Below, in pieces: positions 53,105 through 63,500 of a DNA stretch of 64,000 nucleotides. Position 1 is the stretch's first letter. Each line of letters starts with the position of its first letter. Position numbers and translations under genes: made by a program. The DNA lies in the NCBI RefSeq assembly GCF_964340395.1, contig NC_135552.1, forward strand, positions 17,955,681 through 18,019,680. The letters are read 5' to 3'. This stretch comes from Glandiceps talaboti. Taxonomy: Eukaryota > Hemichordata > Enteropneusta > Spengelidae. The notes beneath the pieces are model-generated. The model was not told the DNA's origin. It made no database searches and worked only from the letters and a program-made list of their open reading frames with translations.

Positions 53105-55767
53105 TGTAATTGTAATTGTAACCATAGTGAATTTTGCTATTATCACTCGATTTACTGATGTCATATTTTGATATGCAAATGTAGATGATGTACCTGCCTG
53201 TGATTGGCTCCCCTGTCAGAACGAGGGAACGTGTATAGCAACCACGTCAGATACAGGATTTCAATGTAATTGTCCACCAGACTTTTCCGGGGAGCATTGC
53301 CAGATTTCATCATCATTTCCAACGGGTATGCAAATTAATACCACATTTGCCTATTGCTGAATTAGACAGAAACTGAACTAACACCGATTGACTGAGATCT
53401 TGCAACTCATTATATAAAAGTTTTATAATGAAAGTGACACGAAATTTGTACACAGCCTATCATTACGAAACGGACACCTGACTGACTGACACTTGACCTA
53501 AATTGATATTAACATGACATACGGAGAAGCACTTGATATTGAAATGTATTCACTGTACATATTACATTGTAACATTAATCGAGGAACATTTATACCGACG
53601 GTATGAGTACGGTTAGACCGTCTTTCACAGTCTACTGGCTTCACAGAATACCTACTATTTTACACTAAGTCTAACTGACTAGGAGCCAGTAGCTATATTT
53701 ATGAGTTTAGACAATGTTCCTGTAATTCACTCACATTATTTTCTCTCAGTGATACAGTCTTTCTATAATCAGTCAATTAAAACTTTGATCACAACGTAAC
53801 ACATGCGTTCTCCCATATTCGTTTCCGACTAATCTAAAACAGTGTACATGTACCACTACTACCAATCTGATTAAAATCTGATGATAGATAGGCTGGTTTT
53901 CCTGTATTTACCTTTATTCCATCGTTATTGCGTCTTTTACGTTAGTTTTGTTTTTCCTGGGCGAACGCCTTTCCAACAGGAAAAAAAAAACTAACGTAAA
54001 AGACGCAATAACGATGGAATAAAGGTAAATACAGGAAAACCAGCCTATCTAACATCAGGTTTTAATCAGATTGCACTACTACATACACGAAGCAGGTTTG
54101 TGTGCTCTCCTCAACCCGAAAGATATCGAGATATTGTAAAAATATCCCCAGTTCTACACGACGTGCATTTATAAACATCGAACATTTTTTTTTAAGATGT
54201 CGCATGTAAATCTTACATCAATGTTTCATATGACGCAATCATTAGTAACGAACGAATATTGTATCTGTGTTACTATAGCAACAGATGATCACTGCCAAAG
54301 CTGCCCGTGTCAAAATGGTGGTACATGCATCAGTAATGAAATGTCGTATACATGCGATTGCCCTGGAGGAGGTTTCGGTGGACTAAATTGTGACGAGTGT
54401 AAGTATGAATTAAATGGACATATCATCAACCATGTTTTCAATAATAGTTAAACTTCCCTACTATACTGTATCCCAAAGATTTGATATTTTACTTCACGTG
54501 ATAATGGTAAAGCGAAATTGTGCAAAATCGACACCCATACTAATAATTATATCAATGTGTGTGTATATCGGCCAAATTCACCACGTAGTATAACATTGTG
54601 GTTGAGTTCTTTCTATTTTGAGCATTCGTTAGGAAATTTAGGGAACAGTATCTGTATTCACATTAATATGTCTGCGATATTTGTTAACTATCCACGTTTC
54701 CCACTGTTACAGGCATTGGACAAACCATGGATCTTGGCGGGCAAACTGACACCCAGGGACAGTTCGATACCAGCACATTACCGCTGTCGCAAGACACGAC
54801 CATTCTAAACAGTTTAGTCGGACTTGACACACTGGTGATAGAGGGCGATCTTTATTTAGCGACGTCCTCTGCTCTCAAGAAAATCTGTCAGTTGTTCAAA
54901 TATGATGTCAGTGTCGGTTTTGAATCATTCCAAAATCTGTGTACAGAGTTTAATATTGATAAGCCATGGGGTGTACAGGGATTTGAGATTGACGGTGTTC
55001 ATTATTTGGCTATAGCACAAAATAAAGATAGTTCCAACAACGTGGAAACTGATTCCATACTACTACGTTGGAATGGTATTAAGTTCATTATGCACCAGGC
55101 ACTATCAACCAACGGTGGTAGAAATTGGCATTACTTTACAATTCCAGGGGACAGTTCCCATTTCTTGGTCATCGCAAATTTCGAAGGTCCAAGCACTGTT
55201 TATAAATGGAATAGTGCTACTGGTATCTTTGATATTTTTCAGAATGATATTCCTACAGAGCAGGCGGCGGAATGTCGTTCCTTTGTAGTTGGTAGCGACT
55301 ATTATCTCGCCTTCTCTGGAAGTGTTGCCGCTGCTAAAGTGTACCATTATGATAGTGAAAACGGTGTATTTGTGGAACATTCCACCATCCCAAGTCCTCG
55401 TCAGTTTCAAACCATGGATTTTTATCAATATGATTGTGAAATGTATATGGTTACTACTAGACCAAGCAATTTTGAATCCCCAACTGTTTTTGTTTGGCGA
55501 GATGACAACTTTCAGGTATGTCAGTCCGCATTACTCCCGCCAGCTTTAGGCCACATTTGCATAATTGAACTCTCTAAACAATCATTTGTGCTGACAACAC
55601 ATATGTTTGGTATGGATGTACTGTATAAACCTACCGACAGTGGTTTAACTAATTATGACACCGTTGGCATGATGAAAGGAACGTGTCACGTGTTTAAATG
55701 GAATGAAAATACGTATTTGATGTTAGGACCGAACGCAGATCATATGTATGTATGGCAGGACCAGTGA
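51444..55767 (+). CDS. Secreted C-type lectin / EGF / EAR-propeller mosaic protein, complete, 8 coding exons
   Basis: Joined exons: 51444-51530, 51934-51964, 52174-52393, 52613-52683, 52767-52892, 53185-53325, 54279-54398, 54713-55767. All introns are GT-AG and all phases agree, giving 1851 nt and 616 residues ending in TGA. Domain order: signal peptide (1 to about 25), basic stretch with K-S-K-R (30-40), compact C-type lectin domain (Cys48 to Cys132), unknown module (137-178), EGF (184-217), EGF (231-266), then seven EAR/EPTP repeats (about 300-616), enough for one seven-bladed beta-propeller as known for LGI and TSPEAR proteins. I infer a secreted, extracellular binding or matrix protein. 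No membrane segment is seen after the signal peptide. The start at 51444 is chosen because an acceptor at 51411-51414 removes the upstream in-frame ATG at 51357. Ligand unknown. A paralogue follows at 60.4 kb. Confidence 0.88.
51934..51964 (+). CDS. 31-nt micro-exon, basic propeptide-like segment
   Basis: Between TTTTGCAG and GTATGT, the exon encodes N-Y-L-K-V-K-S-K-R-S plus one base (phase 0 in, phase 1 out). K-S-K-R resembles a proprotein convertase site. The paralogue has a 40-nt exon at the same place, also basic and also leaving phase 1. Confidence 0.75.
52174..52393 (+). CDS. C-type lectin domain exon 1
   Basis: The acceptor is GACGACAG and the donor GTGAGTAT; phase 1 in, phase 2 out. 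The protein contains Y-D-V-A-R-Q-I-C, matching the helix 1 and first disulfide region of C-type lectin domains, and Y-W-I-A-E-C near the strand where the family usually has W-I-G-L. The domain is about 88 residues against the usual 110-130, and no E-P-N, Q-P-D or W-N-D calcium-sugar motif is present, so classical calcium-dependent sugar binding is unlikely. Confidence 0.85.
52613..52683 (+). CDS. C-type lectin domain exon 2 (C-terminal part)
   Basis: Phase 2 in, phase 1 out. It encodes D-D-C-D-D-H-K-P-F-I-C-R-W, the hallmark end of a C-type lectin domain with the last two conserved cysteines (Cys124, Cys132). Confidence 0.88.
52767..52892 (+). CDS. Unknown 42-residue module exon (phase 1-1)
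   Basis: Acceptor TTTTCTCTAG, donor GTAATG, open in the required frame. The segment has two cysteines (S-C-M-F, V-E-C-L) and one N-glycosylation sequon (N-H-T). I recognise no family. Being symmetric it could be skipped without a frameshift. The frame stays open into the following intron through a (CAT)n tract; see findings. Confidence 0.7.
52946..53105 (+). repeat. (CAT)n (CAC)n (CAT)n intronic microsatellite
   Basis: About 50 codon-sized units in the intron between the unknown module exon and the first EGF exon of the lectin/EAR gene. Confidence 0.95.
53185..53325 (+). CDS. EGF-like domain 1 exon
   Basis: Phase 1-1 module. Six cysteines at 184, 189, 195, 206, 208 and 217 in EGF spacing, with C-Q-N-E-G-T-C and C-N-C-P-P-D-F-S-G-E-H-C. 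No calcium-binding consensus (D-x-D/N-E) precedes the first Cys in the usual form. Confidence 0.9.
53854..54082. mobile_element. Hairpin transposable element with 9-bp target duplication
   Basis: The element 53863-54073 is a near-perfect inverted repeat: about 97-nt arms starting CAATCTGATTAAAA and ending TTTTAATCAGATTG, around a short loop (GGCGAACGCCTTTCC). It is flanked by the direct repeat CACTACTAC (53854-53862 and 54074-54082). It sits in the intron between the two EGF exons of the lectin/EAR gene. Confidence 0.85.
54279..54398 (+). CDS. EGF-like domain 2 exon
   Basis: Phase 1-1 module with C-P-C-Q-N-G-G-T-C and C-D-C-P-G-G-G-F-G-G-L-N-C. Besides the six EGF cysteines there is an extra pair (Cys234 and Cys266, the latter split across the splice junction), a possible additional disulfide. 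Confidence 0.9.
54713..55767 (+). CDS. EAR/EPTP seven-repeat propeller exon, with stop codon
   Basis: A single uninterrupted exon encodes the last 351 residues. Seven repeats can be followed by their inner strands: D-L-Y-L-A-T, V-H-Y-L-A-I-A, H-F-L-V-I-A-N, Y-Y-L-A-F-S-G, M-Y-M-V-T-T, S-F-V-L-T-T and T-Y-L-M-L-G, most followed by an aromatic strand such as V-Y-K-W-N, V-Y-H-Y-D, V-F-V-W-R or M-Y-V-W-Q. This is the epilepsy-associated or EPTP repeat of LGI1, GPR98 and TSPEAR, in which seven repeats form one propeller. The protein ends right after the seventh repeat. Repeat six is the least typical (D-V-L-Y-K-P). Confidence 0.9.
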
Positions 55768-55870
55768 TTATTTTGAGAAAATTCAAATTCGTCACAATTT
55801 AAAAGAAAAGACATCACGACAATACATCGCAAAATTTCAACTGACAGTAATTCAGGGTGTTCGTTTTTAG

Positions 55871-55957
55871 ACCACCTAGGTTCTTTAACTTACATTACTA
55901 TACCACCCAAGTTCTTTAAACTTATATTAGACCGCCTAGGTTCATTAAACTTACATG
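55871..55957 (+). repeat. About 30-bp tandem repeat, 3 copies, probable 3' UTR
   Basis: Three imperfect units beginning ACCACCTAGGTTCTTTAA, ACCACCCAAGTTCTTTAA and CCGCCTAGGTTCATTAA lie just downstream of the lectin/EAR stop codon, before the candidate polyadenylation signal. Confidence 0.7.
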
Positions 55958-56440
55958 ATGGGTACATCTTTTAAAGCGTACATATATTTCAACGAAGTAT
56001 GCTTCCAAGAAAACTGTGGAGAGGCACGTTTCAATCACGTGAACTACATTGAATAACATGTTCTTTTATTGGTTGGTATGAAATATTGTGACTATTTGTG
56101 CTACGCTCTGATCTTCGCACTCAGCTGACGGATCATATAACTACATTCGATATACTAGTAACTACATCCGAGTCACTCTCACATCTCACATCTTGTCTAC
56201 GGAGATCACTTGGACTTTAGGGAATTATATAACTCAGATTGCATACAATGTCCATGGTTAACATGGATATTTTAGAAGTAGCCAGGGAGCAGATGAACGC
56301 TCCTTAACTTGCCTTCAGCCCACCTTCTAAAGTGATTCCATTCTTTTATTCCAACTTTAAAATCTTATTTAAAATCTTTATAAACATAAATTATACAATA
56401 CTCTGATGATTGGATGATAAAATAATCAGCACCATAAATG

Positions 56441-56446
56441 AATAAA
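56441..56446 (+). terminator. Candidate polyadenylation signal of the lectin/EAR gene
   Basis: AATAAA about 670 nt after the stop codon is the first canonical signal I see downstream. No transcript evidence. Confidence 0.35.
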
Positions 56447-56775
56447 CCAAACAGTGTTGTTGCCTTCATTCAATGCAAATGATTTTGACAACTATGAAAA
56501 ATGGCTAAACAATGTGATCACGTATACTGTTCTTCCAACTGCCTGTAATTAATCATTATTTGACATCGATGGTCTTTTTAATAACTTATTGTTGTCATCT
56601 TAGAAGAATACTATTCGCGATATGCACACATTTGTTCTAAGTATTAATTCTTGACAGCTGAGAGTTCACTGTGACCTCGCGTGACATCAAAACTTTGCGA
56701 ATATTTATACACAGTTGTAATCTGTCATCGGTAGCAATATTCTTTTAAAAGAAAGCAAGTGATTGGTTAATATTA

Positions 56776-56961
56776 AGATAGGGCGTACCCTACCTGTAGA
56801 TTTGAAAACGACAATCGGTACAAACCCTACTGACATTTTGAAATTTTTTGAATTTTCGCTCCCACTCTCAAAGAATTCAAAAATATAAAAATGTCAGTTA
56901 GCATAGCGGAGTAGTGTAGGTAGCGACAGTTCTCGAAGTCTACAGGTAGGCTAGATAGGGC
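56776..56961. mobile_element. Inverted-repeat element with 9-bp target duplication
   Basis: The element 56785-56952 starts with CCTACCTGTAGA inside its first 16 bases and ends with TCTACAGGTAGG; inner arms share CTGACATTTT and TTTTTGAATT. The direct repeat AGATAGGGC flanks it at 56776-56784 and 56953-56961. It lies 1 kb downstream of the lectin/EAR stop codon. Confidence 0.8.
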
Positions 56962-57316
56962 AATGTTCCTTTCAAAGAATGTTAGATAAAGGATATGATG
57001 TTTATGTTTTCAACATAGTAACCAAAACGAAAGTTGTTACGATGTATTATTTCTACAGGTTATTCTACTCACTTTTGAGTGGCTTGAGTGGTAAATAATA
57101 GTATAATTCTCAAATAATACGTCAATGTAAAACAAAACTTGTAGAGGGGAATCAACTGTCTTTCCTGTAAACGGTAGATAGATTTGAACAACCGCGTTTC
57201 ACCACTGTTTTGCCATGTATACAAGTATGTATTCATTTACTGCATGTAATATACTAAAACTAGTATGTGTGGTATTCAATAAAGTATAGACGCTGCACAT
57301 AAATGTCTTCCTTATT

Positions 57317-57428
57317 TGGTATGTATGTATGTATGTATGTATGTATGTATGTATGTATGTATGTATGTATGTATGTATGTATGTATGTATGTATGTATGC
57401 ATGCATGCATGCATGCATGCGTGCGTGC

Positions 57429-57465
<37 letters not shown>

Positions 57466-57471
57466 TTTGTT

Positions 57472-57502
<31 letters not shown>

Positions 57503-57618
57503 ATGTATGTATGTATGTATGTATGTATGTATGTATGTATGTATGTATGTATGTATGTATGTATGTATGTATGTATGTATGTATGTATGTATGTATGTAT
57601 GTATGTATGTATGTATGT
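57317..57618 (+). repeat. Compound (GTAT)n (GCAT)n (GCGT)n (GT)n (GTAT)n microsatellite
   Basis: Same block plan and orientation as the tract at 49.9 kb, about 1.5 kb downstream of the lectin/EAR gene. Confidence 0.95.
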
Positions 57619-58114
57619 GAACAAACTATATGTATAGGTTATTCCATAAGCCTCATAGATACAGTAGTTTGGCATGACCGTCACGACACGTACCATACAA
57701 TCTAAACAAATAAGACAAACATGAACAATGGTTTTAAAGATATCTCGCACAAACATGTCCATCCTAACAGTTCAATCTAATATATATATATATATAATAA
57801 TCGGTTTAGCATATTTTCTTGAATGTTTAAGATATATTTTGCTGACACTAATGACATTCAAATTCACAACAACCCCACTATCACTATAATGATGTCCACT
57901 GTAATATCCTACACTAGTCCCATCGTGTTCCTTCTATTCAGTATTAATAGTTGACACATCAAAGGCAAACACAAGTACTTTTTACATCATTGTATTCAGC
58001 CATTGCACTGAAAAAACACTCGAAAAGCCTACTGTATATTCAATTAGTGGAATTATTTACTACCAAACGAGAACGACTATAAAATTTCAATTAGGCGGCA
58101 CGGGGATTTTTACA

Positions 58115-58318
58115 CAATGTTTTTCTTGTTATGAATTACGCAAACAAAATACAGGCACTATTTTAGCACGCAAGCACACGAAACTTTCCATTATCTCACT
58201 GTGAACACAAAATAGTTTTGAGTTTAAATCTTCCTTCGTTGATCCGGCATTGATGTTGATTTAGTTCACAGTGAGATAAAATGATATGTAATTTGTAACA
58301 AGAAACCATGTTGCGACA
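58115..58318. mobile_element. Inverted-repeat hairpin element
   Basis: The perfect 16-bp arms TTATCTCACTGTGAAC (58191-58206) and its complement (58264-58279) are nested in a larger, interrupted inverted repeat that includes TTTCTTGTTATGAATTAC on the left and GTAATTTGTAACAAGAAA on the right. The left arm has about 40 extra bases. Confidence 0.55.
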
Positions 58319-58498
58319 CAAAGCACACCGAGCTTCCAAAATGAAACGCTATTGTCACTCTGGTTGGGTAGTAAGTTCAATAAAATGTATTTTTCTGACA
58401 ATGTATCTTTAATCCGTTTATCTCTTACTACGTTATGTTAAATCATAGACAGTGGAGAAGAACAAATACGGGTGTTTTGTAATGTAGGTGAGTGCTAA

Positions 58499-58546
<48 letters not shown>
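58499..58546 (+). repeat. (GAT)n microsatellite
   Basis: Sixteen GAT units. Confidence 0.95.
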
Positions 58547-58548
<2 letters not shown>

Positions 58549-59109
58549 GGAACTCACGTAGTATCAGGACCATGAAAAAGACCACAGTGTTTGTCCGTAC
58601 GATGAAGCAAAATAAGATAGTTGTAGAAATAACGGTTTAATGTATGTATGATAAGCTTGACGTATAGTAAAGGGATATCTTACGTTAACTTTTTTAGTGA
58701 TTACGAAATACTGATGGACTACATATGATTGGCATCAAATTGAAATGAAACTAAATTTGATAATTTGTAATCAAACACGACAAAAACTTAGCCATATTTA
58801 GATAATTCCAAGGATATAGATTTTATTTTCATATCCAAAGTTTAATAATTAACAGGAAAAATCCGATTGTGCGATCACAGGAAACATATGGAGCAGAAAA
58901 ATTACTCCCGCATTTAATCTCGGTTAAGCGGATTACGTTCGGACATTCCGGATAACTAATACTTTAGTATACCACTTTTTAAATGGTTAGATAAATTAGC
59001 TCAAAGTATAACAAAACATATTTATTCACTTCAAAGGAGATAGTTTTCTTTGCTCATGCCGTATTAATTATGGATAAAATACAAAAGATTTTCCGTCACA
59101 ATGAAATTG

Positions 59110-59254
59110 AGAGGTATAAAGAGTCGTAGGACGATGCAGCTAAACTAACCTGACTGTAGAAGGCTGTCGGTTACTTCCCTGCATTGTGACCAGTCTAAGT
59201 AATTGATTCAAGTCGACTTGACTGCCAACTTTTGGTGGGCCTACTGCCTGTAAG
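59110..59254 (+). other. Putative 5' untranslated exon of the second lectin gene
   Basis: TGTAAG followed by GTGAGT at 59255 is a strong donor. The next exon starts after CCCCCAAATAG at 60436 and carries the start codon 11 nt in. The 5' limit is estimated. Confidence 0.4.
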
Positions 59255-60117
59255 GTGAGTCACGTATTACAAAAATGTACATTCGTACACCCCAGGATCT
59301 CTGTTGTCTCTCGATGTTCATGTTAGACTGTATGTATGGAAGTTGTTTCCATCGAATTTGTATATACCGGAATTTCTTACATGTAACAGTCAGGAATGAT
59401 TTATATTGGTTATTTATCGTGAACCGTATGGACTAGGCGACGTAAATTATCAGTAGCACAGTGCTTCACATAACTCATTGAAAGACTTGATATTTAAAAT
59501 TGTGTTTATCTCGGAAATAAACTGTTTAAACTATTCTGTTACTTTGTACAATAAATATAGAACTTACTCTCAGTTCAAACAAAGGAAAAGAGATATAGTT
59601 CAAAAGACAAATTCAGCCATTATAGAAACCAGTATGGCCACCGACGAATGTGTTAAATGCATGGGGAAATTAAAGATTGTTGATTAGAAGACCCCTCCCC
59701 CTCCCCCAATTTATTTTACAATATCAAAAGGACCAGCAACAAGCTTTCATATCGCACTCGCTTTGGAGAGGTTTCAAGAAAATCGATTTTCAAGGAACTT
59801 GGTCCCTGGGACCCGATGCGCACTGGTGTATTTCCTGAATTTTGTATAATTTACTCAGAATTGTACACACTATAGCTGGTAATTTAAGACTGCAATATTG
59901 GCGAACTCGACTAATTGATAAACAGTAGTTCCACATTCGCTACATACAATAACAGAAGTAGTTAAAATTTCTTCGGAATGTCTTTGTGCTTTTAATTTGT
60001 ATATAGGGGAAATAAAAAAGTGTTTGTTTTTTAGTTTTTCTGATTAACATAACATTTTTTCTCTCAAAAAACACACTATCGTCTAAATCACATCACATCA
60101 TGATCACCCCACTTCAG

Positions 60118-60376
60118 ATCATACCACACCACACCACACCACACCACACCACACCGTATGCGCCATACCACACCACGCAACGCAACGCACCACGCCACAC
60201 CACACCATACAATACCACACCACGCCACGCCACACCACAACATACCACACCACAACACAACACATCACATCACATCACACCACACCACACCACACCACAC
60301 CACACCACAAGACAACATAACACACCACACCACACCACACCACACCACACCACACCACATCACAACACATCACATT
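60118..60376 (+). repeat. (ACACC)n pentanucleotide satellite
   Basis: About 50 units of ACACC and variants (ACGCC, ATACC, ACAAC, ATCAC). Lies in the first intron of the second lectin gene, ending about 60 bp before the start-codon exon. Confidence 0.95.
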
Positions 60377-60436
60377 TTGTTGATCAACAAATAATATAAA
60401 ACTAACAACTTCCCCATGTCCATTTCCCCCAAATAG

Positions 60437-60522
60437 ACGCGGTAGCCATGCACTTAGTGTTCATATGTCTACTGGTCATCTTCGATCTTAGAATATCATC
60501 GTCAACATATGCAGGTCACCTG
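60437..60522 (+). CDS. Start codon and signal peptide exon (second lectin gene)
   Basis: ATG at 60448 (context GTAGCCATGC) starts a 25-codon signal peptide that ends T-Y-A-G-H-L before GTACGT, phase 0. An alternative donor GCAG/GTCACC lies 10 nt upstream but is weaker. Confidence 0.75.
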
Positions 60523-63500
60523 GTACGTATAGACAGTATTGCTTACATGTATGAACAGTTATTGTCAATTGATATATATTATATCTAAAGGTTCTTTTTA
60601 AGTTTATGTTTGTGTATTTATAAGGGATTCTTTTTTCGTCTTCTTCTGATTTTGAAATTAGTTTATATCTTGCTCTCACACCGGGCTCTTTACAATACAT
60701 GCTTATGAGCAATCTCAAGCATATTCTTAATAAGGAAGTAAAATAGTTCTCGCAACTGAACCAGGGCTAGTTTTCTACTCTCTTGGATCAAGGTGAACCG
60801 TTGCCGCAAAACGATGGTACAATCAAATGTCGTGGCCTGACCAGATCGCAAACTAATCAAAATACAAACAAAACTGTGTTGAATAGATGGTTTTGAGCTT
60901 ACCAGTAGTTAAACTTTAAGTGTGTCCATGTCAAACCTGGAAGACGGTTACAGTACATTTGTATACTGTCCTGTATCTCAGACCACTATAGCTATGGTGG
61001 TCTGAACTTGTATCGTGTAATAGGCAGAACACTTGCAACTTTGGCAAACGGTATACAGTAACACCTACAAGTACGAGTGTGCTTGTTAGTCACTAAGGGG
61101 ATACAAGCTTGACTAGCTTTGCTATTTCTTGATCCCTTTTGCCATTTATTCTGTATGTGTATCTTTTTAAGATTAATTTTTATTATTATTATATTGGTGA
61201 ATAAAGTTATTATTATTATTAAACTTAACTGTAAAATTTTCTGTTTTTGTATGAATTATAACGTGAATGCATTACTTATAAAGACGAACTCGTTTGGCAC
61301 TTGAACTTCAGGAATGCATATACATTGTGTATTTAAGATGAACGAATTGCCCAACAAGTTCAGGAAATATTGCTGGCATTATTATGCATCAATGCAGTAA
61401 ATCTATAGTTACCTCGTACCCTATGGATTAAGTTCCGCGACATATTAAGGCCCCATGTTGCGTTGTATGGGCTACGTTGCTTTCAAAAACGTTATCATCA
61501 AGCTATCCAATGCTCAATGGAGCGAATTTTTATATTCTCACACATTGTACATGTACTAGTAATTGTTCAATCATTGCTGTCATGTAAGAATGCTGCCAAC
61601 AATTTCTACTATGATCGCACAGTTATTGGTGTTTTGAACTGTATACTTTAATGTATGTATTGTCTGAAGTCACGCATTCGTCGTGACTTCAGAAAACACT
61701 GACGAAGCCACAGTGGATACCTGGCGAAAGCTTTGGTGAGCTAATTAAATTGGGGTGCAATTCGAAGTTAAATCCAGACTGAATTCTTTGCACAGATGAG
61801 CATTCATCATACTATGTGTTTTATATTTTATTCAGAAAAGAATAAAAGAAGAACGGCACGTTTACAGACGTCAGGGTAAGGTTCCCATTATAATAATCCA
61901 AACTCATCCAACTCATCAAAACAGAATGAGCTGTACAATAACCCCCCCCCCCACCCCAACCGATGAAAATAAAACTTTTAGATATTTGAACCATAGATCC
62001 CTCCACTGTCTATGTTTTGACACACAACATATAAAATCTTATGATAGAGAAATATGTATTAGAACTTTAAATACTGTTGTACCACACCTAGTTGTTTTCC
62101 TATCTTGTGATTTGTCAATACGTGATCACGTGGTATGTCGAATATTCACACTGTTCAACGCAAATGTCGTTTACCGGTCAACACCTTTCGTGATGATGCC
62201 TGTGCAGGTATCATCACAAACTGATGACTGATTACACTATGTGCACATATACGTATATGTTTTCATAGCATATTGAAATGGAATCAACATGTGTTGGCGA
62301 AAGTAGACGCTAGCCAGAAATTTAACGACTTTTCCAATTTTCTGAAGACGAACTTTGTCACCCTTGTGTCATGGTTTGAGAAGGGGTGGGCGCAATTTGT
62401 CACGGATACAGAAAGGATTTGGGAAAGCTGGTAATTATTAAAGGAGTAAACTTTTGCAGATTCCTGTGTTCTTTTTCAAACTACCTTCTCTGTTGTCATA
62501 AGGAGACCCTACGGTGTACATATACTGTATATGTCAAACGGAAACCCTACAGTGTACATATGCTGTATAAGTATACATCGTATGGAAACCCTAAGGTGTA
62601 CATATCATGCATATACTGTATACATCATCCGGAAACCCCACGGTGTACATATACTGTATACGTCAACCCTAGGGTGTACACATACTGTATGCGTCATGTG
62701 GAAACCCTAGGGTGTACACATAAGCTTACTATAGACGTCATATGGAGCCCTACGGTGTACATATACTGTATACGTCATATGGAAACCCTATGGTGTACAT
62801 ATACTGTATACGTCAACCCTAGGATGTACACATACTGTATATGCAATATGGAAACCCTAGGGTATACACATACTCTATACCTCATATGGAATCCTACGAT
62901 GTACATATACTGTCATACGGAAACTCTACAGTGTATATATATTGTATAGCTTTTAGACACGACATACAATCTGGTAAATGATGTGGTGTGCTACAAAACG
63001 TGCGTTGGCTGATTGTGCTTGTACAACATCATATGTCAGTTCCCCCCGGGCCTGTGGGTCACCCAACACAAAACAGTCTGTGTTGAGGTGACCCACAGTC
63101 CCTCCAGGAAACTGACGTATGACGTTTCCCTCGCGATCAGTCAACAATGTGTATAATAATCTAGTCCTTAATCTAGTCAGTCAGTCAGTCAGTCAGTCAG
63201 TCAGTCAGTCTACTCTAATCTATTCTAATCTCTTTTGATTTGAAAAAGCCGTGACCTCCTATCGAAGATGTACTGTATACAAATTCCACTCGGATGAAAA
63301 GTTATCATATTTAGATGCAAGAGCGGTTTGTCAAAGTGAAAGCGAGACAGGAGATATGGCAAAGATCCTAACTAGCAACGTAAATAGTGCAATATTCGAC
63401 GTATTCGCTAATTCAATGAGTCCCGATGCTTATTTCGGAGCACAGTATGACGACTCTAAAGACAAGTGGCTCTATCCTGATGGTACTGAGGTTTGCTATA

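Noticed and set aside
52781-53158. 125-codon poly-histidine frame as a separate gene
   Set aside because: It is the read-through of an internal exon into a (CAT)n/(CAC)n intron tract; the upstream donor is good and downstream exons continue the real gene.
57199-57762. 187-codon frame over the second GTAT tract
   Set aside because: Microsatellite translation, same as above.
61663-61750. Second hammerhead (CTGACGA ... GGCGAAAGCT) beside a 12-bp hairpin
   Set aside because: Helix II is only GCC/GGC with a bulge and helix I does not pair; at most a decayed relative.
62386-62949. 187-codon frame with repeated V-Y-I-Y-C motifs
   Set aside because: Follows a degenerate minisatellite inside an intron; no splice or start support.
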